Source: JBKQHQ01 sp052148715
Lineage (GTDB): Bacteria; Pseudomonadota; Alphaproteobacteria; Rhizobiales; Xanthobacteraceae
Direction: 5' to 3'
Assembly (NCBI GenBank): GCA_052148715.1
Contig: JBKQHQ010000209.1
Location: 1 to 64,000, forward strand
DNA length: 64,000 bases
Each line of letters opens with the position of its first letter. The stretch's first letter is position 1. The position numbers and the translations under genes were made by a program. The notes beneath the pieces were generated by a model, which was not told the DNA's origin, searched no databases, and saw nothing but the letters and a program-made list of their open reading frames with translations. Of the stretch, positions 15,476 through 23,972 are shown piece by piece.

Positions 15476-16306
15476 ATGACCTGCGCCGTTCACGCGACCA
15501 TCCTGCCGAAGGGAAAAGGCGTGCGCGTCAATGGCGTCGCGATTCCACGCGACGGCATCGCGCGAGAAGTGCAACACCACCCGTCGAAGACGCCGGCGGA
15601 GGCTTGGAAGGCCGCGGCGCAGTCGCTTGTCGTGCGTGAATTGCTGCTGCAGGAGGCACGGCGGTTGGACGTCGCGGGCGAACCGCTCACGGACTCGCAA
15701 GGGCGACGGGAGACCGCCGACGAAGCCGCCATCCGTACGCTTATTGAACGAGAGGTCACGACGCCGGAACCCGACGCGGAATGCTGCCGCCGCTATTACG
15801 AGCAAAATCGCCGCCGCTTCCGCTCCGCCGATATATATGAAGCCGCACACATTCTCTTCTCGGCATCCAAGGCTGACGCGCAGGGATATGCACGAGCTCG
15901 GTCCGAGGCAGAGGCGACGCTGGCGCAACTTCGCATGCAGCCCCGGCGTTTCGCCGAGCTCGCGCGCATTCACTCCGCCTGCCCGTCCGGGGCGCAGGGC
16001 GGCAACCTTGGGCAGATCACGCCGGAACAGACCACGCCGGAGTTCGAGCACGCCCTCATCGAGCTCTCGCCCGGCACCATTGCTGCGCAACCCATCGCCA
16101 CGCGCTATGGGTTCCATATTGTCCGCCTTGATCGGCGGATCGAGGGCCGTCAACTTCCATTCGAGCTGGTTGCCGACCGGATCGCGGCTTATCTACGGGA
16201 CAACGTCGAGAGGCGAGCGATCGCGCAGTACGTCGCCCGGCTCGCCTCCCAAGCCGTGATCGACGGGATCACCCTTCCAGGCGCCGAGGCTCTGCAAGTT
16301 CATTAG
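15476..16306 (+). CDS. parvulin-type peptidyl-prolyl isomerase of the nar operon
   Basis: A 276-residue protein lacking a signal peptide. A basic N-terminal half, rich in alanine and arginine, precedes a rotamase (PpiC) domain at about residues 120-245, with the typical strands EAAHILFSA, CPSGAQGGNLGQ and GFHIVRLDRR. Parvulins catalyse cis-trans isomerisation of peptidyl-proline bonds; a PpiC-type gene next to narGHJI is known in several denitrifiers, where it is thought to help mature the reductase. It begins six bases after the narI stop, so it is in the same transcript. A large hairpin follows immediately after its stop. Confidence 0.9.
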   Translation: MTCAVHATILPKGKGVRVNGVAIPRDGIAREVQHHPSKTPAEAWKAAAQSLVVRELLLQEARRLDVAGEPLTDSQGRRETADEAAIRTLIEREVTTPEPDAECCRRYYEQNRRRFRSADIYEAAHILFSASKADAQGYARARSEAEATLAQLRMQPRRFAELARIHSACPSGAQGGNLGQITPEQTTPEFEHALIELSPGTIAAQPIATRYGFHIVRLDRRIEGRQLPFELVADRIAAYLRDNVERRAIAQYVARLASQAVIDGITLPGAEALQVH

Positions 16307-16345
16307 AGCGCTTCCCGATTACCTTGAAATCGGGAAGCGCTCTAA
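16303..16345. terminator. long hairpin after the parvulin gene, possible attenuator
   Basis: An 18-base perfect stem (TTAGAGCGCTTCCCGATT and its complement) with a seven-base loop begins within the parvulin stop codon. It is followed by AATTCTTTATAG, only a weak T-run. It could terminate part of the nar transcript ahead of the distal genes, or stabilise the upstream mRNA end. The word AGAGCGCTTCCCG is also typical of dispersed palindromes in this bacterial order, so it may simply be a repeat. Confidence 0.55.
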
Positions 16346-16361
16346 TTCTTTATAGTTGGTC

Positions 16362-16404
16362 GCATTTCCTGCGGAAAACCGGGGCCCACTTTTCCGGGAA
16401 ATGC
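16362..16404. repeat. alphaproteobacterial palindromic repeat (GCATTTCC...GGAAATGC)
   Basis: GCATTTCC and CGGAAAA on the left pair with TTTTCCG and GGAAATGC on the right around a CCGGGGCCCAC centre. I recognise the pattern AGCATTTCCGGAAAAGTGGG as a common dispersed repeat of Hyphomicrobiales genomes. It ends 16 bases before the next start codon. Confidence 0.65.
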
Positions 16405-16420
16405 TCTGAAGGAGACGGAC

Positions 16421-16729
16421 GTGCTGCTCGGCGATCTGATCGCACGATTTGAGGATGAGGCGGTTGCCGCCGAGACGCTCATGGCGCTGGGCGATGTCGC
16501 CTTGCTGGCGCGCGTCTCGGGCGCGGCGGCTGAGCAGCAGGTTACGCTCGGGGAATTTGCGGCGAGTTCCGTTGGGCGGTTTGCGACCTACGCCAGCGAC
16601 GAGGATTGGGTGACGATGCTCGGCGCCATGGCGCGGACGGACGATCCCGGCCGCGTCCTGCTCGACCGGGCGCTGTCGGCCGCGCTCGCCCCGACGCCCC
16701 TCGATCAACAGCTCAATCGGGGCGGATGA
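16421..16729 (+). CDS. small protein of the nar-nnrS region, function unknown
   Basis: A 102-residue acidic, alanine- and leucine-rich soluble protein starting at a GTG with AAGGAG eight bases upstream. It has no signal peptide, cysteines or recognised motif, and is predicted mostly helical. Its stop overlaps the nnrS start (GATGATG), so it is translationally coupled to NnrS. Its position after narGHJI and the parvulin suggests a role in nitrate/nitric oxide respiration, possibly as a partner of NnrS, but nothing in the sequence shows a mechanism. Confidence 0.75.
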   Translation: MLLGDLIARFEDEAVAAETLMALGDVALLARVSGAAAEQQVTLGEFAASSVGRFATYASDEDWVTMLGAMARTDDPGRVLLDRALSAALAPTPLDQQLNRGG

Positions 16730-17934
16730 TGACCGAGTCAGCCATTCCCGCGGCGTTGCGCCGCCGTCGCGACTATGCCGGCTTGGCGCTTTTCTCCTAT
16801 GGGTTTCGCCCGTTCTTTCTCGGCGGCGCGTTGTGGGCTGCGCTCGCCGTGGTCTTGTGGCTGCCGCAGTATTTCGGCGACCTGGCCCTGCCGACCACCT
16901 TCGCGCCGCTCGATTGGCACATCCACGAGATGCTTTTCGGGTATGTGGCGGCGGTGATCGCCGGCTTCCTGCTTACCGCTATCCCCAACTGGACCGGACG
17001 GCTGCCCGTCAATGGTTATCCTTTGCTGGGTCTCGTGGCGTTGTGGATGGCCGGCCGAGTAGCGATCGCGACGTCGGCGATTACCGGCGCATGGCTCGCC
17101 GCGATCATCGACGTGGCATTCTTGATCACGTTGGCGGGAGTTGCTCTGCGCGAAATCATTGCCGGCAAGAATTGGCGAAATCTTCGCGTGTTCGCCGTGC
17201 TCGGCGTATTGATTGGGGCCAACGTCGTGTTTCATCTGGAGTCGATTTGGCGCGGAAACGCGGACTATGGCATTCGTCTCGGGATTGCCGCGGTGATCAG
17301 CTTCATCATGCTGGTCGGCGGACGCATCGTGCCGAGCTTCACGCACAATTGGCTGGCCCGGCAGAATGCGGGACGGCTGCCGCAGCCGTTCTCGAGATTT
17401 GACGCGGTGTCGCTCGTGGCAGGCGGTGCGGCGCTCGCATGCTGGATCGCGTTGCCTCACTCCTTCGGGTCCGGCGTCGCGTTGCTGCTTGCCGGATTGC
17501 TCCAGGCCGTGCGGCTTGCGCGCTGGGCCGGCGATCGCACCTTCGCCGATCGCCTCGTGCTCGTGCTTCACGTCGGCTATGGTTTCATCCCACTAGGCTT
17601 CATCCTCCTTGGCTTGGCGATCCTGTGGCCGGCATGGTGGCCCCAGAGCGCAGGCCTCCATGCCTGGACGGCGGGTGCGGCCGGACTGATGACGCTCGCG
17701 GTGATGACCCGGGCGAGCCTCGGTCACACTGGGCAAAAGCTTATTGCATCAGTGCCGACGCAGATGATCTATCTGTGCGCGTTCATCGCCGCGTTGAGCC
17801 GCATCCTGGCCGCGTTCGAGCCGACCATCTTTTTGTTTCATGTGACAGCCGTGGCGTGGGTTCTGGCCTTTGCCGGCTTTGCCGTGGCCTACGGCCCGCT
17901 GCTTCTGCGACCCCCAGCACGCCGGGCCGGATAA
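16726..17934 (+). CDS. nnrS: NnrS family haem-copper membrane protein
   Basis: A 402-residue polytopic protein with about 12 predicted membrane helices. The N terminus carries the NnrS signature (ALFSYGFRPFFLGGALWA at about residues 20-37) and DWHIHEMLFGYVAAVIAGF, whose histidines are candidate metal ligands; HVGYGFIPLGF occurs later. NnrS proteins bind haem and copper and protect cells against nitric oxide made during nitrite reduction; expression is usually under NnrR-type control. The start is one of two ATGs (16726 or 16729) overlapping the preceding stop. It closes the nitrate respiration operon. Confidence 0.92.
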   Translation: MMTESAIPAALRRRRDYAGLALFSYGFRPFFLGGALWAALAVVLWLPQYFGDLALPTTFAPLDWHIHEMLFGYVAAVIAGFLLTAIPNWTGRLPVNGYPLLGLVALWMAGRVAIATSAITGAWLAAIIDVAFLITLAGVALREIIAGKNWRNLRVFAVLGVLIGANVVFHLESIWRGNADYGIRLGIAAVISFIMLVGGRIVPSFTHNWLARQNAGRLPQPFSRFDAVSLVAGGAALACWIALPHSFGSGVALLLAGLLQAVRLARWAGDRTFADRLVLVLHVGYGFIPLGFILLGLAILWPAWWPQSAGLHAWTAGAAGLMTLAVMTRASLGHTGQKLIASVPTQMIYLCAFIAALSRILAAFEPTIFLFHVTAVAWVLAFAGFAVAYGPLLLRPPARRAG

Positions 17935-18017
17935 CAGCCGACCTGCTCCCTCGGGCCTTGCAGAAAAGATCCGCAAGGGCGCGACGAAGCGCGCCGCAGC
18001 CAGACGCCCAGCGAGCC

Positions 18018-18203
18018 TCAGCGGGACGCTGACGGCCCGGCCAGATCCTCGGGTTTTTGTCGGACGACCTCGTGACCCCCGTTGATGAATACAACGTCCG
18101 TTCCTTGCTCCGGAGTATCGCGCCAGGTCATGCTGGTCACGTTGTCGAGGTTCACCCAAAGCGCCTCGCCTTGCTTGTTGTTGCATTTTGCCCAAGTCGC
18201 CAT
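18018..18203 (-). CDS. small soluble protein of unknown function
   Basis: A 61-residue protein with a strong AAAGGAG ribosome site seven bases before its ATG, which supports expression. The pattern VNLDNVTSMTWRD...DVVFINGGHEVV has alternating hydrophobic residues typical of a small beta-barrel or sheet, reminiscent of FlbD-like small proteins, though that similarity is weak. It converges with nnrS, 84 bases away. No function is assigned. Confidence 0.7.
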   Translation of the reverse strand: MATWAKCNNKQGEALWVNLDNVTSMTWRDTPEQGTDVVFINGGHEVVRQKPEDLAGPSASR

Positions 18204-18344
18204 TGATGCGCTCCTTTGAGGTTCCTGTGTCAGGGTCCGCGAAGATAAGCTTTCTAATGCCCCGCAGCCCTAAAGGCGAGGAGCGCTCCAGCCGATGTGA
18301 TCGGCCGCGACACGAGGACAAGCGTGGCCCACGTAAGGCCGACG

Positions 18345-18542
18345 TCAGATCCGACGTGAAACGACGACCGCTATGAGACCGACGACTGCCAAGGCTGCGC
18401 CACGATAAACCCATGGCAGCTCATTGACCATGAAGCTCGTGCTTGGATAAGGAAAATAGCCGCTGCCCTGTCCAACCCAAACCAGGCCGATCAAAGCCAC
18501 GAGAATGCCGCCTATCAGCAGCGCCGCTCTAACGGCTTTCAT
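18345..18542 (-). CDS. small two-helix membrane protein
   Basis: A 65-residue protein with two predicted membrane helices (about residues 5-24 and 44-62) separated by an exposed loop GQGSGYFPYPSTSFMVNELP. The ATG at 18542 is preferred to the upstream start at 18608 because GAGGAAG lies just before it and the longer reading lacks a ribosome site. Function unknown; transcribed in the same direction as the 61-residue gene downstream. Confidence 0.72.
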   Translation of the reverse strand: MKAVRAALLIGGILVALIGLVWVGQGSGYFPYPSTSFMVNELPWVYRGAALAVVGLIAVVVSRRI

Positions 18543-18639
18543 CACATCTTCCTCAACCCTGACAATAAGGTAATGTCCCACGCGCAAGGGGGCAAATTTG
18601 ATAGTCACGATCCCGGATCGCGTCGAGCTCGTCGCAGGC

Positions 18640-19593
18640 TCAGGGTGTCGCCTTCCGCCGGATGATTCCGAGGACGCCGCGCGGGAAGAACAGGACGACG
18701 AGCACGAAGAACAGCCCGATAAACGACATCCAGTTCTGGGTCTGCGTCGAGACGTAGTCCTGCAGCACGACGAAGATCGCTGCGCCGATCAGCGGACCCC
18801 AGAAGCTGCGCATGCCGCCGAGCACCGCCATGATCACGAAATCACCCGACTGGTCCCAGCGCAGATCGTGCGGATCGGCAAAATTGTTGAGCAGCGCATA
18901 GAGCGTGCCGGCGAGGCCCACGAAGGTGCACGAGATGAGCCACGACAGCCAGATGTGCTGGTCGATCGGAATGCCGAGAAAACGCGCGCGGCGCTCGTTT
19001 TCGCGGATGGCCAAGAGCGTATGGCCGAAGGGCGAGCGCAGTAGCGCCGCCATGGCCGCGACGCCGGCGGCGAAGCACAAGAGCACCAGGTAGTAGAACG
19101 CCTTTTCGTTGTGCAGAATGTCGATGCTGGTGAAGCCCAGATCGATCGGTTCGCGATGCCAGCCGGACAGGCCGTCGTCGCCGCCCGTGACGTTGTTCCA
19201 GCGGTAGGCGATGAAATAGAACACCTGACCGAATGCGATGGTGACCATCGCGAAATAGATGCCCCGCAGGTGAACGATCAGCAGGCCGATGACTGCGGCG
19301 GCAGCGACGGCGGCGAGGACGCCCACCGCCATGCCGAGCAGCGTGTTGGCCACCAGGTACTTGATGGTGAGACCGACGCCGTAGGCCCCGAGCCCGAAAT
19401 AGGCGGCATGGCCGAAGGACAGCACGCCGGTGTATCCGAGCAGGAAATTAAGCGACATGGCGGCGAGCGCCATGACCATGACGCGGCTGCCGAGCTGGGT
19501 ATAGCCGCCCACCGCGTTGAGCCAGTAGGGCATGGTCAGCAGCAGCAGCCAGATCGCAATATCGGCGGCGCGCTTTGTGGAGAGCCGATCCAT
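18640..19593 (-). CDS. livM: branched-chain-type ABC transporter permease LivM
   Basis: A 317-residue inner-membrane permease with 8-10 predicted helices and the LivM family stretch LSFGHAAYFGLGAYGVGLT near residue 60, then GLAGTLYALLNNFADP and MAVLGGMRSFWGPLIGAAIF. It pairs with LivH to form the channel of a hydrophobic amide/amino acid uptake system. Its start codon overlaps the stop of the upstream livH by one base. This cluster has a binding protein and two permeases but no ATP-binding subunit in the neighbourhood, so it must borrow ATPases encoded elsewhere. The substrate is unknown. Confidence 0.93.
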   Translation of the reverse strand: MDRLSTKRAADIAIWLLLLTMPYWLNAVGGYTQLGSRVMVMALAAMSLNFLLGYTGVLSFGHAAYFGLGAYGVGLTIKYLVANTLLGMAVGVLAAVAAAAVIGLLIVHLRGIYFAMVTIAFGQVFYFIAYRWNNVTGGDDGLSGWHREPIDLGFTSIDILHNEKAFYYLVLLCFAAGVAAMAALLRSPFGHTLLAIRENERRARFLGIPIDQHIWLSWLISCTFVGLAGTLYALLNNFADPHDLRWDQSGDFVIMAVLGGMRSFWGPLIGAAIFVVLQDYVSTQTQNWMSFIGLFFVLVVLFFPRGVLGIIRRKATP

Positions 19594-20459
19594 CAGAAGC
19601 GCCCCTCCTCGCCAAACAGGCCGCGCGGTCGCACCATGAGCACGAGGCCCATCATGACGTAGATGACCGCCTCGCTGGCGGAGGGGAAGAATACGGTCGT
19701 CACTCCGGTGGTGACGCCAATCAAGAGCCCGCCAAACAGCGTGCCCGGCAAGCTGCCGAGACCGCCGATGATGATGGCGACGAAGCTCGGCATAATCAGC
19801 TCACTGCCGATCGTCGGCTGCAGCCCCAGCATGCCGGCGGCGAGCACGCCGGCGAGCCCGGCGAGATAGATGCCCAGTCCGAAATTGAGGCTGCGCAGGA
19901 CGCGGACATTGATTCCCAGCGCCGAGACGGTCTCAAGATCGAACGTGCCGGCGCGGATGCGGACGCCGAGCCTGGTGCGGTTCAGGATCACGAACAGCGC
20001 GACCACCGCGGCGGTGACCACCAGCACCATGAACACACGGTATCCGGTCAGGAAGAAAAATTGGCCGCTGAGCGGGGTCGACAGCCAACTCGGCACGGAG
20101 AACGGCTGCGTCCGCGGGCCCCAGATGAACCGCGTTCCATCTTCGAGCATGAAGGCCAAGCCGAATGTCAGCAGCAGGCTATAGAGCGGATCGCGGCCGT
20201 AGAGCCGGCGGATCAGGAAACGCTCGACGAGCAAGCCGATGAACGCGGTCAGGATCGGCGACACGGCGAGCGCCCCCCAGAAGCCGACATACGGAATGAG
20301 CACGAAGGCGAGATAGCCGCCGATCGCCAGGAACCCGCCATGGGCGAAATTGATGACGCCCGAAAGGTTGAGGATGAGCGACAGTCCGAGCGCCATGAGC
20401 GCGTAGAACGCCCCGATGATCAGGCCGTTGAACACATTGTAGAAAATGAGCTGAGTCAT
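19593..20459 (-). CDS. livH: branched-chain-type ABC transporter permease LivH
   Basis: A 288-residue permease with the LivH signature GLIIGAFYALMALGLSLILN at residues 13-32 and GVINFAHGGFLAIGGYLAF just after. The cytoplasmic coupling region contains ALGINVRVLRSLNFGLG, and the C-terminal loop has IIGGLGSLPGTLFGGLLIG. It is the second gene of the unit binding protein, livH, livM, with 181 bases separating it from the binding protein. Substrate not determined. Confidence 0.93.
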   Translation of the reverse strand: MTQLIFYNVFNGLIIGAFYALMALGLSLILNLSGVINFAHGGFLAIGGYLAFVLIPYVGFWGALAVSPILTAFIGLLVERFLIRRLYGRDPLYSLLLTFGLAFMLEDGTRFIWGPRTQPFSVPSWLSTPLSGQFFFLTGYRVFMVLVVTAAVVALFVILNRTRLGVRIRAGTFDLETVSALGINVRVLRSLNFGLGIYLAGLAGVLAAGMLGLQPTIGSELIMPSFVAIIIGGLGSLPGTLFGGLLIGVTTGVTTVFFPSASEAVIYVMMGLVLMVRPRGLFGEEGRF

Positions 20460-20640
20460 CAGGAGACAGGCTTCACGTCAGTCCAGGCATAATCAGTCCA
20501 GCCATAATACCAGTGAATGTCGCTCGGCGCGCCGCCTCGGCAGCGCGGGCCGTCGACGCAGGTGCGAATTGTGCGATGACTTGGCCCAGGCGGCAAGCGG
20601 GCCGGCGCAGTTCTCACGCCGCCCGCTGCTTGGCATAAGT

Positions 20641-21918
20641 TCAGGTCGGTAACTTCATCTTGCAGCCGGTTTCGGCGACGGACAAGGCCGCATCCACGCC
20701 CTTGACCTCCTCGTCGACGACGAAGAGATCCTCAGGGTCGTCTTTGCCGTGCTCCTGCGCATGGCCGACATAGAGCGTCGGCATGAGCTGGTTGTCACCC
20801 TTGCGGTAGAACGGCTCGTTCGGCATCAACGCCACCTCGGGAGGCAGCTTCCAGTCCTCGAGGAACTTGGCCATTTTTGGCGCTTCGAGCGATTTCGTGC
20901 CGTTGGCGGCGTGCGCGCAAGTCCAGGCAGCAACGTAGCCGAACCAGTGACGCGCGGTCGGCACTTTTCCGCCCGTGCGCTTGCGAATGTCGGCGACGAA
21001 CTCCGCCACGTGCGGGACTTTCGGCTGCTTCCAGTACCATTCAAACACCCAGGTGCCGACGCGCGCCTCGGGTGGCAGACCGTTGAGAACCTCAAGCTCC
21101 TGTTGCGCGCCGGCAAGGTGGTACTTTTTGTCGAGGCCGAACTGCACGGCCTGCTTGAGGGCATTAACCGCATCTTCCCCCGCCTGCAGGAAGATGATGA
21201 CCTCCGGGTTCGTCGCCTGGGCCTGGATGAGGTAGGACGAATAATCGGTGGTGCCGAGCGGGGTCAGCGAAGCGCCGAGCTCAGTGCCGCCGTTCTGCTT
21301 GAGGGCCGCCTCGAAGCCCTGTTGCAAGGTATGGCCGAAGGCGTAATCCGGCGTGAGGAAATACCACTTCTTGCCGTACTTGCTTAAGAGCGTCTTCGAG
21401 ACCGAGTTGGTCTCCATGCGGGTCGTATTGCAGACGCGCAGGACGTTCCAGTGGCAATCCGTACCGGTGACCGCATCGGTGTGGCCACCGGTGACGATAT
21501 GCAGGATTCCCGCTTGATTTGAGACTTGGCCCAACGCGATCGCCATGGCCGAGTTCACGTTGCCGAGCAGAAAGTCCACCTTGTCGCGATCGATCAGCTT
21601 TTGCGCCTTTTGCACCGCGGTGCCGGTATTGGAGCTGGTCGAGTCTTCGGCGAGGAGCGTGACCTGGCGGCCGAGAATGCCGCCCTTGGCATTGATCTGC
21701 TCGATCGCCAGCTCGCAGCCGATCTGCTCGTTCTTGCCGAGTTCGGCATAAGTACCCGTGAACGGATCGTTGAGCCCGATCTTGATCGGCTCCTCTCCGA
21801 GGGCCTTCACCAGGAATGGGCTCGCGACTTGCATGGCACCGATCGCAAGACCGGCCTTGAGTATCGTTCGGCGCGGCACGGGGCGCCTGATAAGATCCTT
21901 GGTCACGTCGTTGGACAT
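20641..21918 (-). CDS. Liv-type ABC transporter substrate-binding protein
   Basis: A 425-residue periplasmic binding protein of the type I (LivJ-like) fold. The N terminus has a twin-arginine-like segment (PRRTILKAGLAIGAMQVASPFL, residues 15-36) followed by mature IKIGLNDPFTGTYAELGKN. Family segments include EQINAKGGILGRQV, VDFLLGNVNSAMAIA and WYFLTPDYAFGHTLQQGF. A clear AGGAGG ribosome site precedes the ATG. It heads the livHM unit. Such long, Tat-like members often bind aromatic or amide compounds rather than leucine, but the ligand cannot be read from the sequence. Confidence 0.92.
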   Translation of the reverse strand: MSNDVTKDLIRRPVPRRTILKAGLAIGAMQVASPFLVKALGEEPIKIGLNDPFTGTYAELGKNEQIGCELAIEQINAKGGILGRQVTLLAEDSTSSNTGTAVQKAQKLIDRDKVDFLLGNVNSAMAIALGQVSNQAGILHIVTGGHTDAVTGTDCHWNVLRVCNTTRMETNSVSKTLLSKYGKKWYFLTPDYAFGHTLQQGFEAALKQNGGTELGASLTPLGTTDYSSYLIQAQATNPEVIIFLQAGEDAVNALKQAVQFGLDKKYHLAGAQQELEVLNGLPPEARVGTWVFEWYWKQPKVPHVAEFVADIRKRTGGKVPTARHWFGYVAAWTCAHAANGTKSLEAPKMAKFLEDWKLPPEVALMPNEPFYRKGDNQLMPTLYVGHAQEHGKDDPEDLFVVDEEVKGVDAALSVAETGCKMKLPT

Positions 21919-22302
21919 TGGGTTTCCTCCTAGTGGGTTATTTAGTCCGCCCCCTTGCGGGGACCGCTATTTTCGTGCCGAGCGGAGGGCCACGCGGTTG
22001 CATGCGCCGCCACCGGTCTGCCGATTCCGAGGAGTTGCCGATGAATTCGCGTCGCTTGTCCGGTCATGTCGGGCACGGTTACCCGCGCTCGGCACGCCGG
22101 TGGGACAAATCGCGCGGACGAGAATGCTTCGACGAGGACGGCACTCATGCGGTTACAACCAACGCGGTAATAGCCGATTCGGTTCGCCCTCCCTTTGATC
22201 AACAATTATTACGCCTTTGCAAGCCTGAAGCAAACCGAAAAGTTGCAGCAAAAATCGGCAATCCGGCACGATAAGGCTCGGCGACCGAAGACGTAAGAAG
22301 AA
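21919..22302. other. intergenic region, no gene seen
   Basis: These 384 bases between the Liv binding protein and the universal stress protein gene contain an open frame of moderate length on the plus strand, but it lacks a ribosome site and any recognisable motif. The part next to 21918 should hold the binding-protein promoter. The last 100 bases are less GC-rich. No hairpin or repeat was found. Confidence 0.5.
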
Positions 22303-23166
22303 CTAGTATGACATCAAAGTCGGCAAACTCATGCGGTCCAGCAGATCACGCGTGACGCCGCCCAGCAGCTTTTCCCAAAGTTTGGGATGGCCGAAGGCGC
22401 CTGCGACGATGAGGTCGGCGCCGACCTCATTCGCTTTGGCCTGCAGTGCGTCGGCAATCGAGCGTGCCGGAACATTGTCGATTCGGACCAAGTCGGTCGA
22501 GGCGCCGTGGCGCCTGAGGTGCTCGACTATTTGGTCCGCCGGCAGGGCGCCACGCCGCCCCAGAAAAGCGGCGGGATTGACGGTGATCACCGTCGTCCGT
22601 TCGCTGCGCTCGATCAGCGGCAGCGCGTCGCCCACGGCCCGGGCCGCGGGCCGGCTAGAGTTCCAGGCCACCGCGATGTGGCGACCAAGCGTCGCGAACG
22701 ATCCGACGACAGGTATGAACAACACGGGCCGGCCGGTGACGAAGAGCATCTCCTCGGAAAACGAATAATCGACGGAGCTGTTGTCCGGCGTACCGTCTTG
22801 GCCCAGGATGCACAGATCGGCGTAGCGCGCATGCTGGGCTACCACGACCGAGGCCGGGCCATCCACGCCGCGCCATTCGGCCGTCAGGCCGCGTTCGCGG
22901 GCAAGACCGTCCAGCACTGATCTCAGCCGTTCTGCTGCGTCGTCGATCGACGCTTCGATACGCCCGTACAGGCGATCAAGTTCCTTACCCGAGACGAGGC
23001 CGAGCTCAGCGGTCCCGCGCTCCTCCAACTGGGCCGGGCTCCACTCCCGGACAAAAATGGCGGTCAGCCGGCTGCCGTGCCGGGCGGCGAGATCGGCGGA
23101 CAAGCGCAAGCGGACAAGCGCACCTTCCGTCTGGTCCACATGAACCAACAAGTCTCTCAGCGCCAT
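22303..23166 (-). CDS. tandem-domain universal stress protein
   Basis: A 287-residue cytoplasmic protein made of two UspA-like domains. The first starts at MALRDLLVHVDQTEGALVRL. The second half ends with the typical nucleotide-binding loop and helix, IVAGAFGHPKLWEKLLGGVT RDLL (residues about 258-281), in which G-x2-G-x9-G is recognisable. The ATG at 23166 is preferred because GGAG lies just upstream; an alternative start at 23184 would add six residues. Double-domain Usp proteins often respond to oxygen limitation and are frequently encoded near anaerobic respiration genes. Confidence 0.88.
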   Translation of the reverse strand: MALRDLLVHVDQTEGALVRLRLSADLAARHGSRLTAIFVREWSPAQLEERGTAELGLVSGKELDRLYGRIEASIDDAAERLRSVLDGLARERGLTAEWRGVDGPASVVVAQHARYADLCILGQDGTPDNSSVDYSFSEEMLFVTGRPVLFIPVVGSFATLGRHIAVAWNSSRPAARAVGDALPLIERSERTTVITVNPAAFLGRRGALPADQIVEHLRRHGASTDLVRIDNVPARSIADALQAKANEVGADLIVAGAFGHPKLWEKLLGGVTRDLLDRMSLPTLMSY

Positions 23167-23321
23167 CGCGTTCTCCGGCACCAAAGTCCTTTTTCGCCTT
23201 CCATCAGGCCTCCGTCAAGACTGCGCACGGTCGCAATCCCTTATCGACACGGTTAGGAAGAACGCTTTGTAGCGGCTGTGCGCCTCGACGCTCATCGGCG
23301 GACAATCAAAACCGCGGCTGA

Positions 23322-23972
23322 TCAGATCTGCTCGATCGAATCGAAATTCCAAGTCACATCCGGTGGGTTCTCCCCAATCCTGATGGTCGCGTCGTTCACG
23401 AAGCGATAGGGAGGCACCGGCAGGTTATAGGGAGCGGGAACGCCCTTGAAGACGCGGCCTGCCAAATCGTATTTCGAGCCGTGACAAGGGCAGAAGTAGC
23501 CGCCGAGCCAATTTGCTGCGGGCTGAGTTGCGTTGGGGTCTGGATAGAACTGCGGTATGCAGCCGAGATGGGTGCAAATTCCCACGAGAACCGCATATTC
23601 AGGCTTGATGGACCGGTGCCAGTTTTGCGCGTAGGGCGGTTGCTGCCGTCGATCGGAGCCGGAATCGGCCAACTGGTTTAGCAGGCGCGGATCCTGCAAC
23701 ATCGCCAGCGCCGGCGCGGGCCGATTAACGACGAGGATCGGCCGCGAGCGCCAACGCACGAGCACCAGCTGGCCCGGTTGCACGTTGCTAAGGTCGAAGT
23801 CGATCGGCCCACCCGCCGCGATCGTCGAAGCATCGGGATTCATCTGGGCAACGAGCGGCACCAGCGTCGCAGCCGCGCCGACCGCTCCCGCAACACCAGT
23901 GGCGATATAGAGAAAATCGCGCCGATTGGGCTCGGCCGGCGACGAAGGCATGGGAGATGAAGACACGGTCAT
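23322..23972 (-). CDS. petA: Rieske iron-sulfur subunit of a cytochrome bc1-type complex, orphan
   Basis: A 216-residue protein with an N-terminal twin-arginine segment (NRRDFLYIATGVAGAVGAA, residues 16-34) serving as signal anchor. The Rieske [2Fe-2S] ligands are Cys133 and His135 in CTHLGC, and Cys161 and His164 in CPCHGS; Cys138 and Cys163 form the stabilising disulfide. The C-terminal YDLAGRVFKGVPAPYNLPVP is typical of the ubiquinol-cytochrome c reductase subunit. Cytochrome b and c1 genes, which normally follow petA, are absent here: the neighbours are a stress protein and a His-rich protein. It may be a second copy used under special conditions. Confidence 0.9.
   Translation of the reverse strand: MTVSSSPMPSSPAEPNRRDFLYIATGVAGAVGAAATLVPLVAQMNPDASTIAAGGPIDFDLSNVQPGQLVLVRWRSRPILVVNRPAPALAMLQDPRLLNQLADSGSDRRQQPPYAQNWHRSIKPEYAVLVGICTHLGCIPQFYPDPNATQPAANWLGGYFCPCHGSKYDLAGRVFKGVPAPYNLPVPPYRFVNDATIRIGENPPDVTWNFDSIEQI

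Noticed and set aside
21918..22274. 118-codon plus-strand frame between the Liv binding protein and Usp genes
   Set aside because: It starts within the opposite gene's start codon, has mixed composition and no motif; the region is more likely promoter sequence.
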